Positions 51,692 through 61,610 of a DNA stretch of 64,000 nucleotides are shown piece after piece. The DNA lies in NCBI RefSeq assembly GCF_019355395.1, contig NZ_CP048829.1, positions 434,001-498,000 on the forward strand. The letters run 5' to 3'. This stretch comes from Chordicoccus furentiruminis (lineage in GTDB: Bacteria > Bacillota > Clostridia > Lachnospirales > Lachnospiraceae). The notes under the pieces were generated by a model. It was not told where the DNA came from and did not search any database. It saw only the letters and a program-made list of their open reading frames with translations. A program made the translations under genes and the position numbers. Position 1 is the stretch's first letter; each line of letters opens with the position of its first letter.

Positions 51692-52863
51692 GTACTGAAT
51701 GTACAATCCAGGATGTCTTTAACCGTTTTTACCCTGATTACGTGAAAACACATGAACTCTCTGCGGCTCAACGAAAAGTGGCTTATCATATCAGGAACTG
51801 TAAAACCGGTGCATTCGGTATCAATATCAGTGTCTGCGAAGACTGCGGCTGCATTTCGGTCCACTACAATTCCTGCCGTGACCGATGCTGTCCCATGTGC
51901 CAGGAGTTCCCAAAGGAAAAGTGGGTGGATGCCCGTCGGGAAGATGTACTGGATGCGCCATACTTCCATGTGGTCTTCACTGTCCCGGAGGAGTTGAATC
52001 CTGTCATCTACAGCAACCAGAAACTCCTGTATGATGCCCTTTATCATGCTTCATCCGATACACTGCGGGAACTGGCTTCCGACAGCAAATATCTTGGTGC
52101 TGACATTGGTTATATTTGCATCCTCCATACATGGGGGAGTGAGATGAACTTCCATCCGCATATCCATGCCGTTGTGCTGGGCGGCGGTCTCGACCCCAAA
52201 AACCAGTGGAAAGATACCGGAGAAGAGTTCTTCCTTCCCATCCGGGTTGTTTCACGCCTATTCCGCGGCAAGTATCTTGCGGAGCTGAAACACCTTTGGG
52301 AAGACGGAAAGCTTGAATTCCACGGCAGCGCAGAGTGCTTCAAAAACCACTATGCGTTCAAGGATCTGCTGGACTCCTGTTATAAAAAAGAGTGGATCCC
52401 TTACTGCAAGAAACCGTTTGATGGCGCTGAGTCCGTTATCAAATATCTCGGGAAGTATACCCACCGGATCGCGATCAGCAACTATCGTATTAAAAGCATG
52501 ACGGACAGCACTGTCACCTTTACTGCAAAAGATTACAAAAACCAGGGACAATGGAAAGAAGTCACCATCACCGGTGAAGAATTCATGCGCCGGTTTCTGA
52601 TGCATGTCCCGCCCAAAAGGTTCGTACGGATCAGGCACTATGGACTTCTTTCTTCACGGAACAAAAACCGGAAGATTACTCTTTGCCGGAATCTTCTTGG
52701 TGGTAAAAAATATCTGTCCCGATTGAAGAATCTGGATGGACCGGCAATCATCCGCCTTCTCTATAACAAGGATGTCTGTAAATGCTCGTCCTGTGGCGGA
52801 AGGATCATTCCGATAGGTGCTGATCCATCTTTGTTCCGGCCAGAGCCACATCTGCTCTGTTGA
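51688..52863 (+). CDS. IS91-family HUH transposase
   Basis: 391 aa. N-terminal zinc-binding domain (NISVCEDCGCISVHYNSC, then CCPMCQ). HUH motif FHPHIHAVVLGGG, and the tyrosine motif ESVIKYLGKYTHRIAIS. C-terminal CSSCGG zinc-like pair. IS91 enzymes move single strands by rolling circle. Confidence 0.93.
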   Translation: MSTECTIQDVFNRFYPDYVKTHELSAAQRKVAYHIRNCKTGAFGINISVCEDCGCISVHYNSCRDRCCPMCQEFPKEKWVDARREDVLDAPYFHVVFTVPEELNPVIYSNQKLLYDALYHASSDTLRELASDSKYLGADIGYICILHTWGSEMNFHPHIHAVVLGGGLDPKNQWKDTGEEFFLPIRVVSRLFRGKYLAELKHLWEDGKLEFHGSAECFKNHYAFKDLLDSCYKKEWIPYCKKPFDGAESVIKYLGKYTHRIAISNYRIKSMTDSTVTFTAKDYKNQGQWKEVTITGEEFMRRFLMHVPPKRFVRIRHYGLLSSRNKNRKITLCRNLLGGKKYLSRLKNLDGPAIIRLLYNKDVCKCSSCGGRIIPIGADPSLFRPEPHLLC

Positions 52864-53134
52864 TTTCTTAAAAATGAATACGGATTCTGTGAAGCCTTTT
52901 AAAGGCTTATTTCTGATGCGATCATCGTGGTTTTCTTGTACAAAACAGTACATTTATCAGAGGATCCATGCTACACTCTGAGCAAAAGCGGTCTGATTGA
53001 AAGTCCATATATACAGGCAACCCGGACGCGCTTTGTTCAACCAGGAAAAATCGAAATTGTTGCAAACGAAAGGGCAGTTATCGGAAAGCGCAATGCTGCT
53101 TTTTCGTTTGCACCACCTTCGATTCTTTCCTTAA

Positions 53135-53512
53135 CGATTGCAATTGGTCTTTCCTTCTCCGCATTCCACATGGAATTCTGAGAATAACCATAATAACCTG
53201 CCTTGAATAGCACCCTATCCGCAATATGATCTTTCCTTGTCCTATTACTCTCAACAATCGCCTGGATAAGATTCTCCGGGACATCCTGGAAGTTGGCAAG
53301 AAGCTGCTTTGTGTCTTTCGGAAGGCAGTAACCACCATAACCGAAGGAGGGGTTGTTGTAATGGCTTCCGATTCTCGGATTCAGGCAAACACCATCGATG
53401 ATGTCCTTAGTTTTCAATCCCTTCAGTTCTGCATAAGTGTCCAGCTCATTGAAGTAGGACACACGGAGGGCAAGATAAGTATTTGCAAAGAGTTTAACTG
53501 CTTAGCTGAGGA
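53135..53512 (-). pseudogene. ugd: UDP-glucose 6-dehydrogenase, central fragment
   Basis: Encodes [20 protein letters not shown] through the catalytic [18 protein letters not shown] (active-site Cys) to [11 protein letters not shown]. The N-terminal NAD-binding domain is missing: the fragment begins at 53512, next to the stop codon of the 320-aa gene. So ugd was truncated by deletion in addition to the element insertion. Confidence 0.9.
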
Positions 53513-54475
53513 TTAAGATAGTGCCTCTTCTATTTGTTCTGCCGTATCACCCACAACAATCTGCATATTGTCACCTTTGGTAATCACGCGGAGATAAAAG
53601 CCATGATTCTCGACTTTGAACAAATAATCCCTATCTCCCGGCGTGACCATCTTGAGAGTAAAACTTTTCTCTGGTTCATACAGCTTTTTGTTTATTGTAT
53701 CGCCAATCGCATCAGCAGTTCTTCCTATTGATTCTTGAAACAATCGAGCTTGATTACAATACATATCGTACTGACATATTGCCCTTACAGAGGTTCCGGC
53801 TGTATTCAAACCGAGGTTAGCTCCCATATATACACGACCATCTTGAAGATCTACCATCGTATTGACATTTGCCTTGCGCAGTCGCTTATAATCCTCATCA
53901 GTCACATTTTCTGTAAGCGAGACAAAGCCTTTAATTCGCCTTGTTTCCATAGTATCTGGCCAGTTATTAACAAGGATTCTTACCAGTTCTTGTTCAGTCC
54001 ACACAGATGATATATGTGGTCTAATCTGTAGGAAATACATCATATCATCGTGAACCTGATCTACATATGCGATAAGCAGGTATTCAGATCTTTCCATAAA
54101 TCTGGGATCCTTGTCGTAAACCTTGGTGCTCAGGTGGAAATGAAATAATCCCCAGTCAAAGATCATCTTGTCTTTAAATGCCACGTCCACGATTGAGCGA
54201 GACATAAACGGAAGCAGATGATCGCCCTTCTCCACAACCGTTTTGAAGTACTCATATCCTGCCTTAGCATTATCTGGAATAACAAGCTCCTTGGAAACAA
54301 GTACTTTCCTCGGTTTGGGTTCCAATAATCTAAGCTGCATATTACAGTACTGATATAGTGCTCGATCCAGATTAACGTTTTCAAAATGAGCGGTATTGAG
54401 AACGTTGTATGCCCACTGATTTAGATCTTCTCGAAGATCAAGTTCTATTGTGTATTCCGTACCTTTGTAAATCAA
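53513..54475 (-). CDS. hypothetical protein, 320 aa
   Basis: Not recognised. TTG start at 54475 (reads IYKGTEYTIELDLREDLN). Mixed alpha/beta with a Trp/Phe-rich middle (DWGLFHFHLSTKVYDKDPRF) and a C-terminal region with YLFKVENHGFYLRVITKGDN. No signal peptide or membrane segment. It abuts the ugd fragment at the deletion junction, so its own C-terminus may be altered. No function proposed. Confidence 0.55.
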   Translation of the reverse strand: MIYKGTEYTIELDLREDLNQWAYNVLNTAHFENVNLDRALYQYCNMQLRLLEPKPRKVLVSKELVIPDNAKAGYEYFKTVVEKGDHLLPFMSRSIVDVAFKDKMIFDWGLFHFHLSTKVYDKDPRFMERSEYLLIAYVDQVHDDMMYFLQIRPHISSVWTEQELVRILVNNWPDTMETRRIKGFVSLTENVTDEDYKRLRKANVNTMVDLQDGRVYMGANLGLNTAGTSVRAICQYDMYCNQARLFQESIGRTADAIGDTINKKLYEPEKSFTLKMVTPGDRDYLFKVENHGFYLRVITKGDNMQIVVGDTAEQIEEALS

Positions 54476-54568
54476 TTCGTGTCACCAACTTACATATTAC
54501 CCATTATTTTATGATATGGTCGCCAAAAGTCGTGAATTCCCGACTTAGCGATTAAACAAAGTTTTGTT

Positions 54569-56390
54569 CCTTGACAATTGAATACAGTTTATGAGTGGAT
54601 TTGTTCTTTATCTGAGATTTCCTTCCAGTGCATGGGGGATTATCTCTGTTTCCTCAGGCTGTTTCCGCCTACAACGCCCTGCATTTTTCGAGCCCTCTCT
54701 CGTGGAGCAGCAATTTTGTAAAGTTAAGGGCAAACATCTTAAGACTGAAGAACACTTTTGTCTTCAGTCTGCCTCTGACGGGCATGCTGTCTACCCGATA
54801 TTTTCTTCTCAGAACAGAGGGTACGGTCTCAACACCGTTCCGGATTCGCCCAATCAACTTCACGGTCTCGTCATCTTTTCGGCGGATGGCTTCTTCTGTA
54901 TGAGCCAGCGCACCAAGGGAAATGATGAGCACTGCTGTACGTGTTTTGATCTTTACGTTGCATTCTTTACGATGGGGGCAGTTTTCACAACAGCAGCGTG
55001 GAAAGGCTGCGCGGATTGAATTGGTCTGCCGGATATAGGAACTGCTCCTTGGCGCATGCCCTTCAGGACATTCAGCGACTGTTTGCCCATCTTCGGAAAG
55101 TTTGAACAGTGTCAGGATTTCCCGCGGCTTTCTGCCACGAAGGCCGGTGGTGAGCAGCCCGATGTTTTTCTCGGCCGCCTGAGCAGCCAGCTCCTCACTG
55201 GCATACGCGCCATCTGCAATGAGTGCCGTCGTCTCTTCGGAAGGCTCCGCGTTTTCGATGGTCTCCCTGAGATAATCCACATCACTTCGTGTGTTGCTAT
55301 CGTATTGGTAATCCGTCACAAGGGAGCCGTTCGCATCAACAGTCTCTGTGATGTTTGCCGAATAGCCGCGATGTGCTTTTCCTGCCTTCATCCGGTAGGT
55401 AGCATCAGGATCTGCAGGGTTCTGCAGGGAAGAGGAATCCATGCCATCTCCTTTCCCTTTGGGAACGATATGGCCGTCATCGTCCTTTTTCGTCTGCTCC
55501 TGGATCGCCCGCTCCAAAAGCTGATAGTCTTCGGAGTCCGCATAATCCTCGGCACATTTCGGAAGCAGAGACGCGGCGTCATCGATGACCTTCTGCAGCC
55601 GTTCCGCCTGCGGGATGTCCTGATCATGATATATAACGCGATTTCTGTCATTCGGATCCGCGTAGTGCTCCAGGCCTTCGAGCAATTCGACCTTGCCGTC
55701 CCGGTGCAGTTCTTTTACAAGGTTGGAAATGCAGGTATACAGTAGTTCCAGGCGGCCCATCTTCCGGATGTTGGACTCGATCATCATGCTGTCCATCCGT
55801 TTGATGGAAGGAGATAGTTCCATGTATTTCCGCATGCTTTCCGCCATCTCGACGAAGCACTGATGAAGAAGATCTTCTCCGGTGGTAAGCTCATAAGCGG
55901 CAAGCCTTGAGCGGAAACGGCTCAGAGTCCGCTCGCTGACAGGCTGATCTTCAAAACTGGTCGTATGAAGAACATACTGATAGCGGAAATCAAACTCGCA
56001 CGCTTCCGTGATCCCTTCATCTGTAAGAGATGTGAAGTCCTTCAGGATCAGAGCGCCAACGAAAACGTTGATCGGGGCGTTAGGCCGAGAGTTCGTCTTC
56101 TCACTGTAAAGCGGAGCAAAAATATGCTCATTGATCCGTGTAAAGACATGATCTGAAAATGCCTGTGCTCAGGATTTTTCCAACATCTGCTGCTTCCTCT
56201 TGGAAAGAAAAGCAAGCTTGTCAAAAAGGGAAATCTGCTGAGCGTAATTCGGCCCGAAGGACATATGGGCACCTCACAAATGAAAGTAGAATAGATAATT
56301 CTATTATACTATCGTGAGGGGTGAAAAACCGCATAAATACAGCAAAAAGTCGACTTTTTGCAAGTCATGAACTGTATTCAGTTGTCAAGG
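54569..56390 (-). mobile_element. IS1182-family element (inactive)
   Basis: 1822 bp with 26-bp imperfect terminal inverted repeats: CCTTGACAATTGAATACAGT at 54569 and CCTTGACAACTGAATACAGT inverted, ending at 56390. The transposase gene has an in-frame stop. Confidence 0.88.
54669..56264 (-). pseudogene. IS1182 transposase with internal TGA
   Basis: Reading from the ATG at 56264 (SFGPNYAQQISLFDKLAFL), codon 32 is TGA at 56169-56171 where a Trp codon (TGG) is likely. The frame then continues to 54669, about 530 codons. DDE features follow: GMDSSSLQNPADPDATYRMK, ETTALIADGAYASEELAAQ, and the C-terminal Cys cluster CCCENCPHRKEC. A single G-to-A change would explain the loss. Confidence 0.88.
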
Positions 56391-56540
56391 ACCAGGATTA
56401 TCAGGTACTTGCAATTGACGCCGAGATTGATACTTTTGGCGTCACAATCATTTTATCATTTGAACCCTATAACAACAACCCTGCCCCTCACCGCCGATTC
56501 CTGCTTTCTGGCACTCCTAATATCACTTTCACACACTCTC
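56265..56540. other. noncoding: IS1182 end and dprA downstream region
   Basis: IS1182 right end to 56390, including the hairpin AAAAAGTCGACTTTTT, then about 150 bp with no gene before the dprA stop. Confidence 0.6.
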
Positions 56541-57135
56541 TCAACGTTTCTCCTCAGATTGATTGATTTCCGGCAGAGCCCTCACCCGTCTCCCATACCT
56601 CTCACAAAACGCCACCGTACTCCTCGTCCCGCTGTTCCGCCCCGCATCTATCACGTACAGCTCGTCCGAAAGCGCCGCTATAATCCGATTTCGTCTCGGA
56701 AACAGATACTTTGCCGGCTTTGTCCCCGGCGCATATTCCGATACAATACAACCACTCTCAGCTATCGTATCATAGAGTGCCCTGTGCTCCGGCGGATAGC
56801 AGACCTCCGGACCGGTTCCCATCACGGCTATGGTATATCCGTTCTCCTTCAGCGCAGCCGTATGTGCATAAGCATCAATCCCCTTCGCCATACCGCTTAT
56901 AACCGCGCGATGACCAATTGCCGCCTGACGGCCAAGGTGAATGGCCCGCTCCCGGCCTTCCCTCGAGCACATTCTCGCCCCTACAATGCCTACAGATCCG
57001 GAATACTCATTAATCCTCAGATTTCCTTTTACATACAAAAGAACCGGTATGTCAGCGATCCCGGCAAAACGTTTCGGATATGCTTCATTTTCTTTTATGA
57101 TCAGACTGATCCCATATTTGTCGATTGTATTTAAT
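56541..57135 (-). pseudogene. dprA: dprA, 3' part
   Basis: Encodes NTIDKYGISLIIKENEAYPK, the Rossmann-like fold with SVGIVGARMCSREGRE and SGMAKGIDAYAHTAAL, then FPRRNRIIAALSDELYVIDA. In-frame with 58827-59123 once the IS and one TAAT are removed. The end lacks the usual C-terminal Gly-x-Asn-x-Leu-Ile region, so the gene may have been shortened before the IS arrived. Confidence 0.9.
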
Positions 57136-58826
57136 ACACTGAAGCATCATTTTTTACGTAATAGATCGACTCCGAGTGTATCCAGGATTGCTTGAGTCTT
57201 TTTCTGGATTGCGGAGATCCGGATTCCCTCTTTGTCGCCGGTGTCGACACGGTAGATATTCTTCGTCAGTTTCAGTACATCCTCCGCGGAATACCTGTCG
57301 TCCAGTTTCGTGTTCCTGACCGCGTTCAGAAGGCCGTAGTAATAGAGCAGGCTGACATGGTTCAGGAACGCCCAGCCTCGGAAGTAATCATCCGTATGGG
57401 CATGGGATGCATTTGTTGATACGCTGTTTTTCAGGTAGTCGAAGCACTGTTCGATGTCCCAGCGTTCCTTATAGTCGAGATAAATCTCCCTCGGCTCGAC
57501 ATCGAGGTTGCTACAGAAGGAGAAATAGCCCATGCGTACTTCATTCACGACGTCCTTCGGCCGACGTTCTTCTTCGCCATAATCTTTCTCTGCCCGCTCC
57601 ACGAAGTGACCGACCAGTTCCGCCCGTCTGGAATCATCGCGAAACGTGTAGATGAAGTTACCGCGATTCCCGCTCCTGCGCTTCCGGCACCAGACGGCGC
57701 GTTTGTTGTAAGAAAAGACATTGTCCCACTTACCGTCGCTTGGATTCTGGTAGAACTCCGGCTCGACATTAACGGTGTTTTCCTGTAGTGGAAGAATGTA
57801 ACGCATGCCCGCATTCAGAAGGGCAGACACGTTCGGCTTGGAGTAGAAGCCTTTGTCCGCAATGATGATGCAGTCACTGCACCCAGCAGCGTTAACGGTA
57901 TCCATGAAAGCACTCTTATCGACGATGGATCCCTGCACGACGCGGTAGAACACAGGCTTGTGGGAATCCTTTTCGAAGACATACAGAAGGCGCGCCTGAG
58001 GGTCGAGACTATGATCCGGGTTATACCCTTTCGCCGCGAGCGAATCGGCAGACTTTGTGAAGATGGAAGTCCCGTCGAAAAGGAGCGTTGTTCCCGGCAT
58101 AACCTGGGATTTCATGAACGCGTCGATTCTGTCCTGTTTCGAACCAAGACCGGCAATGAACTTCCGGACGGAGCCTTCCGATATCGAGATGTCCCCGCAG
58201 ATGTCGCTCATGTAGGAATCAAGGAACAGCGGCTGGATCATCTTTGCGGACGAGATCTTGTCCACAAGGCGAATCAGGGAGAGCGTACGGATCTCACGGA
58301 ATGAATCAGGAAAGTATTTCCGGAGGCTGTCGCTGAGATCCGGCGTCAGCTGCTGCAGGACTTCGTACGCGCCATAATTCTTTACGGACGGAGCGACATC
58401 CGGCATAAGCCGCATTTCCTGCATGAGACGGAGACCATTGGTGTTCGGTATGAAGCCGTCCGCCTCGGTGATCTTGCCGATGCTCTTTCCTGTGACCTTC
58501 TGAGGCCTGCCCTTGGCGGCATCCCACTTGGAAGAAACCAGGTAAGTGTAATAATGCCCGCCGATAAAGCGGATCTCGACTGCTCCGAACTGGGTCGGCC
58601 GTCTGCTCTTGATTGATTCAGGAATGCTCATTGAAAGTCCTTTCTATTAACGTAACTTACGTAATAATTATACTTCTGATGAGCCGCTAAATCAAGTAAA
58701 AGTGAGGCTAAATATGTTGAAAACAGCGTATTTTCAAGGTGTCCGATGCTACCCGTAGCATGGGTGGATGCGTAAAACGGCTAATTAGCCGCATTTCTAT
58801 TAACGTAAAATTTGAGGTTTCAGTGT
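57136..58826 (-). mobile_element. IS4/IS1634-like element, copy B
   Basis: Same 1691-bp element as 36363-38053, with target duplication TAAT at 57132-57135 and 58827-58830. Interrupts dprA. The two copies agree wherever compared, including the noncoding end, so the transposition was recent. Confidence 0.95.
57147..58631 (-). CDS. IS4-superfamily DDE transposase, copy B
   Basis: 494 aa, identical in translation to the protein at 36374-37858. Confidence 0.9.
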   Translation of the reverse strand: MSIPESIKSRRPTQFGAVEIRFIGGHYYTYLVSSKWDAAKGRPQKVTGKSIGKITEADGFIPNTNGLRLMQEMRLMPDVAPSVKNYGAYEVLQQLTPDLSDSLRKYFPDSFREIRTLSLIRLVDKISSAKMIQPLFLDSYMSDICGDISISEGSVRKFIAGLGSKQDRIDAFMKSQVMPGTTLLFDGTSIFTKSADSLAAKGYNPDHSLDPQARLLYVFEKDSHKPVFYRVVQGSIVDKSAFMDTVNAAGCSDCIIIADKGFYSKPNVSALLNAGMRYILPLQENTVNVEPEFYQNPSDGKWDNVFSYNKRAVWCRKRRSGNRGNFIYTFRDDSRRAELVGHFVERAEKDYGEEERRPKDVVNEVRMGYFSFCSNLDVEPREIYLDYKERWDIEQCFDYLKNSVSTNASHAHTDDYFRGWAFLNHVSLLYYYGLLNAVRNTKLDDRYSAEDVLKLTKNIYRVDTGDKEGIRISAIQKKTQAILDTLGVDLLRKK

Positions 58827-59123
58827 TAATATCTCCTCCGCCCTACTCCTAAGTTCCGGCTTCTCTCTCTGTTCCAGAAAAGCTAGGAGCTGCCTATGTG
58901 CGACCGTTGACCTCTGTGATCTGTCCATTCCAGAATTATGATCTGAGACACTACTTCGAATACTCTTTTCATTTTTGGCAAGTATCTCAGCCTGGTCCAG
59001 TTCAAAGCAGATATCTATATTTCCACACACTGAAAGCAGCAGGTTCTGTCCGACAGGACCAAGCCCGCTTATCAGCGTAAGCATTACATAACGCAATAGT
59101 TTTCTCTCATCATTCTTATTCAT
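58827..59123 (-). pseudogene. dprA: dprA, 5' part
   Basis: Starts MNKNDERKLLRYVMLTLISG at 59123, overlapping the comM stop by ATGA. It covers the N-terminal helical domain up to RAEEIL, where the IS enters. DprA loads RecA on incoming single-stranded DNA in natural transformation, so this strain is probably impaired in that step. Confidence 0.88.
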
Positions 59124-60694
59124 GTGATCGCATACATCTGGCTGCTCGACACATCCAGATCCCGGCAGTGGAGCACGCGGATGATATCCTCCCTGCGGAT
59201 CATCTCTGCTCCGTCAATATCTGCAGAAGTTCTTGCCAGTCTCAGCAGCTTATGAATTACCCTTGCACTGTAGCCGTATTTTTCACTTGCGGTTTTCAGG
59301 ATTTCCGTACATTCCGCGTCCAGTTTACAGTATTTCTGAATCATCGAACTCGTCATCTGAGCATTGCAGCTGACCTCTTTGTCATTCCGAAAGCGCTCCT
59401 GCTGAATCTTTCTTGCACGTTCCACTTTTTCCCTCAGTTCCTTCGAGGAACAGGAGCTCCTCTTTTCGCTCAGCTCAAAATAGTCCACATGGACAACACT
59501 CTTCTGAATATCGATTCGTTCCAGAATCGGTCCGGATATCTTGCTCCGATAATGCAGGATTTCATAGTCAGAGCACCTGCACCGTTTCGATGGATAATAC
59601 CCGCAGGGGCATGGATTCATTGCAGCTACAAGCATGAAATTCGCCGGATAGGAATTTGTCCCATTCACTCGTGAGATCGTTACACGTTTATCCTCCATGG
59701 GTTGGCGCAGGGCATCCAGGGTTCCCCTGGAGAATTCAGCAATTTCATCCAGAAACAACACCCCGTTATGCGCCAGTGAGACCTCCCCGGGCTGCGCATA
59801 ACTGCCGCCGCCAATCAGGGCATTGAGTGACACATTGTGATGCGGTGCACGAAACGGACGTTCCCGGATGAGACCGTCACCAGCTTCCAGAAGGCCGGAA
59901 ATACTATGGATTTTCGTCACTTCCAGCGACTCCTTCTCGGACATTTCCGGAAGAATGGTTGGTATGCGTTGTGCAATCATCGTCTTCCCGCATCCCGGTT
60001 CCCCAATCATCAGGATGTTGTGGCCGCCCGCCGCACCGAGGACAATCGCTTCGATCAGATCATCCTGCCCTCTGACATCCGAGAAGTCCAGTCCATGCCT
60101 TTCCGCCAGAGAGCCTGCAGATGCAGACTGATCTGTTCTCATGATCTGATCCTCTGATGCTGTTTCTTTGTATAAATCCAGCTTTCCCGCAAGAAACCGC
60201 ACTGTGTCCGGAAGCGTTTTGACAGGGCAGATCCGGATTCCCGAAACGGATGAAGCCTCCTCCCTGTTATCAAATGGCACAACCACTGCCTTCACACCAC
60301 ATTTCTTTGCTTCTGTAACCATAGACAGCACGCCATTGCAGGGACGGATTCTCCCGTCAAGTGCCAGCTCTCCGATAAAGGCATAATCTGCCAGATTCTT
60401 CGGGGCTATCTGGTCCGTCTGAAAGAGCAGCGCTATGGTCATTCCCAGATCAAAGTGCGAACCTCTTTTCTTTTTGTTGCCCGGTGCCAGGCTGATAATC
60501 ACTTTATCTTTTGGAATATCATAACCACAGGTTTCAATGGCAGCCTGAATGCGCTCGCCGGCCTCTTTGATCGCCTGGTCCGGAAGACCGATCACCGATA
60601 ACATCTGCTGCTGACCCTTAAGCGTAGAGACCTCGATCTCCACCATAAAGCCGTCTACTCCTGCGGTTGCCATGCTCTTCACTACAGTCGCCAT
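59120..60694 (-). CDS. comM: ComM/YifB-family AAA+ ATPase
   Basis: 524 aa. N-terminal ChlI-like domain (VGLPDQAIKEAGERIQAAIE), central AAA+ module with Walker A MIGEPGCGKTMIAQR, and HNGVLFLDEIAEFSRG as Walker B, then the Mg-chelatase C-terminal part (MNPCPCGYYPSKRCRCS). ComM is a branch-migration helicase in transformation. Directly upstream of dprA and translationally coupled, a common pair in Clostridia. Confidence 0.95.
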   Translation of the reverse strand: MATVVKSMATAGVDGFMVEIEVSTLKGQQQMLSVIGLPDQAIKEAGERIQAAIETCGYDIPKDKVIISLAPGNKKKRGSHFDLGMTIALLFQTDQIAPKNLADYAFIGELALDGRIRPCNGVLSMVTEAKKCGVKAVVVPFDNREEASSVSGIRICPVKTLPDTVRFLAGKLDLYKETASEDQIMRTDQSASAGSLAERHGLDFSDVRGQDDLIEAIVLGAAGGHNILMIGEPGCGKTMIAQRIPTILPEMSEKESLEVTKIHSISGLLEAGDGLIRERPFRAPHHNVSLNALIGGGSYAQPGEVSLAHNGVLFLDEIAEFSRGTLDALRQPMEDKRVTISRVNGTNSYPANFMLVAAMNPCPCGYYPSKRCRCSDYEILHYRSKISGPILERIDIQKSVVHVDYFELSEKRSSCSSKELREKVERARKIQQERFRNDKEVSCNAQMTSSMIQKYCKLDAECTEILKTASEKYGYSARVIHKLLRLARTSADIDGAEMIRREDIIRVLHCRDLDVSSSQMYAIT

Positions 60695-60771
60695 GGATCC
60701 CCCTCTCTGATCATGAGTTCTGCTGATGCCTTAACAATGACTATGCTTGAATATTACTTGACTTATGTCCA

Positions 60772-61404
60772 TTACCACGGAAGCCACATCTCATCTTCCT
60801 TCATATCCTTTTGAATCAGCATCTCCTGTTCCGCATGCGAAATTTTCCCCTCTACAAACATGCGATACTGCTCTCTCGGATTATTGTGAAAAGAAGCCAA
60901 CACTCGTGACGTATCTACCAGATCCCTTAGCAATTTATCAACTGTTCCCCCTTTATCCTTTTCACAATTGACAAACAATCCGTAACTGCTGTAAGCATAG
61001 GTCAGGGGCTCCCTTACCATCCTTGCCTTTACCGGATTTAAATGAATGTACCTGCTGACTTCAAGAAAATATCTGGCATCCTCAATTGTGCAAGCCGTAT
61101 ACCTTCCCTCGAATAAGTGGCCACTATATGAATACCGATGATTGAACTCCGATGCATAAAGGCTCAACAGTTTCTGCATAATTTTCCAGATCTCGTCATT
61201 GGCTGTTTCAATCAGCATGTGAAAATGGTTTGTCATCAGGCACACACTGTGCAGCTTGAACGGGAAAAGGCCTTGTACCAGTTCTATATATTCCAAAAAC
61301 GTCACATAATCATACTTTTCCTTAAAAATAGCATTTCTCCTGTTCCCCCGGCTCATCACATGATAAGTTGCTCCTGGATACCACTGTCTTTTCTTTCGTG
61401 CCAA
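60772..61404 (-). CDS. REP-associated tyrosine transposase (Y1, RAYT)
   Basis: About 210 aa; the TTG at 61404 has GGAGGTG 7 bp upstream, so it is preferred over the GTG at 61413. Y1 transposase features: GATYHVMSRGNRRNAIF, HUH motif CLMTNHFHMLIE, and GHLFEGRYTACTIED with the C-terminal RYIHLNPVKARM signature. RAYTs are single-copy chromosomal enzymes that spread REP palindromes. A REP-like palindrome is found at 62234-62246. Confidence 0.92.
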   Translation of the reverse strand: MARKKRQWYPGATYHVMSRGNRRNAIFKEKYDYVTFLEYIELVQGLFPFKLHSVCLMTNHFHMLIETANDEIWKIMQKLLSLYASEFNHRYSYSGHLFEGRYTACTIEDARYFLEVSRYIHLNPVKARMVREPLTYAYSSYGLFVNCEKDKGGTVDKLLRDLVDTSRVLASFHNNPREQYRMFVEGKISHAEQEMLIQKDMKEDEMWLPW

Positions 61405-61431
61405 TCGTTGCACCTCCGATTTGTGCCAAGC

Positions 61432-61453
61432 AATATATACTAATATACGGATT
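61432..61453 (-). promoter_or_regulatory. shared operator/promoter motif before RAYT gene
   Basis: AATATATACTAATATACGGA then TT; differs at one base from 62142-62163, the region upstream of the XRE gene. On the minus strand it includes a TATATT-like -10 box, 19 bp before the RAYT start. Confidence 0.55.
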
Positions 61454-61489
61454 TCATGATGTTTTAAGACTTAAAGTCAGGTTCGAAAA

Positions 61490-61610
61490 TCACTTCATTT
61501 TCTTCTTATTCCGAAGGTACGAAAAACCTTCTGAAGTCTGCTTTAGCAGCTGGAGTCACAATTACTTTTAATTCTTCATCCCACGAACTGCCCCAAAAGT
61601 TCGTCAATGA
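61490..61610 (-). pseudogene. ParE-like toxin remnant
   Basis: Frame SSWDEELKVIVTPAAKADFR, then a frameshift near 61515, after which SYLRNKKKMK and a stop follow. The KVIVTPAAKADFRRF start resembles RelE/ParE toxins, but only the first third remains. Partly overlaps the antitoxin-like gene, as usual for such pairs. Confidence 0.5.

Larger units (their letters stand above)
50591..53134 (+). mobile_element. tyrosine recombinase plus IS91-like element
   Basis: 2544 bp between direct repeats CGATTG (50585-50590 and 53135-53140). Removing it with one repeat restores ugd in frame ([14 protein letters not shown]). No terminal inverted repeats are seen. Carries two coupled genes: a Xer-like recombinase and an IS91-type HUH transposase. 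The 6-bp duplication is unlike classical IS91 insertion. Confidence 0.82.
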
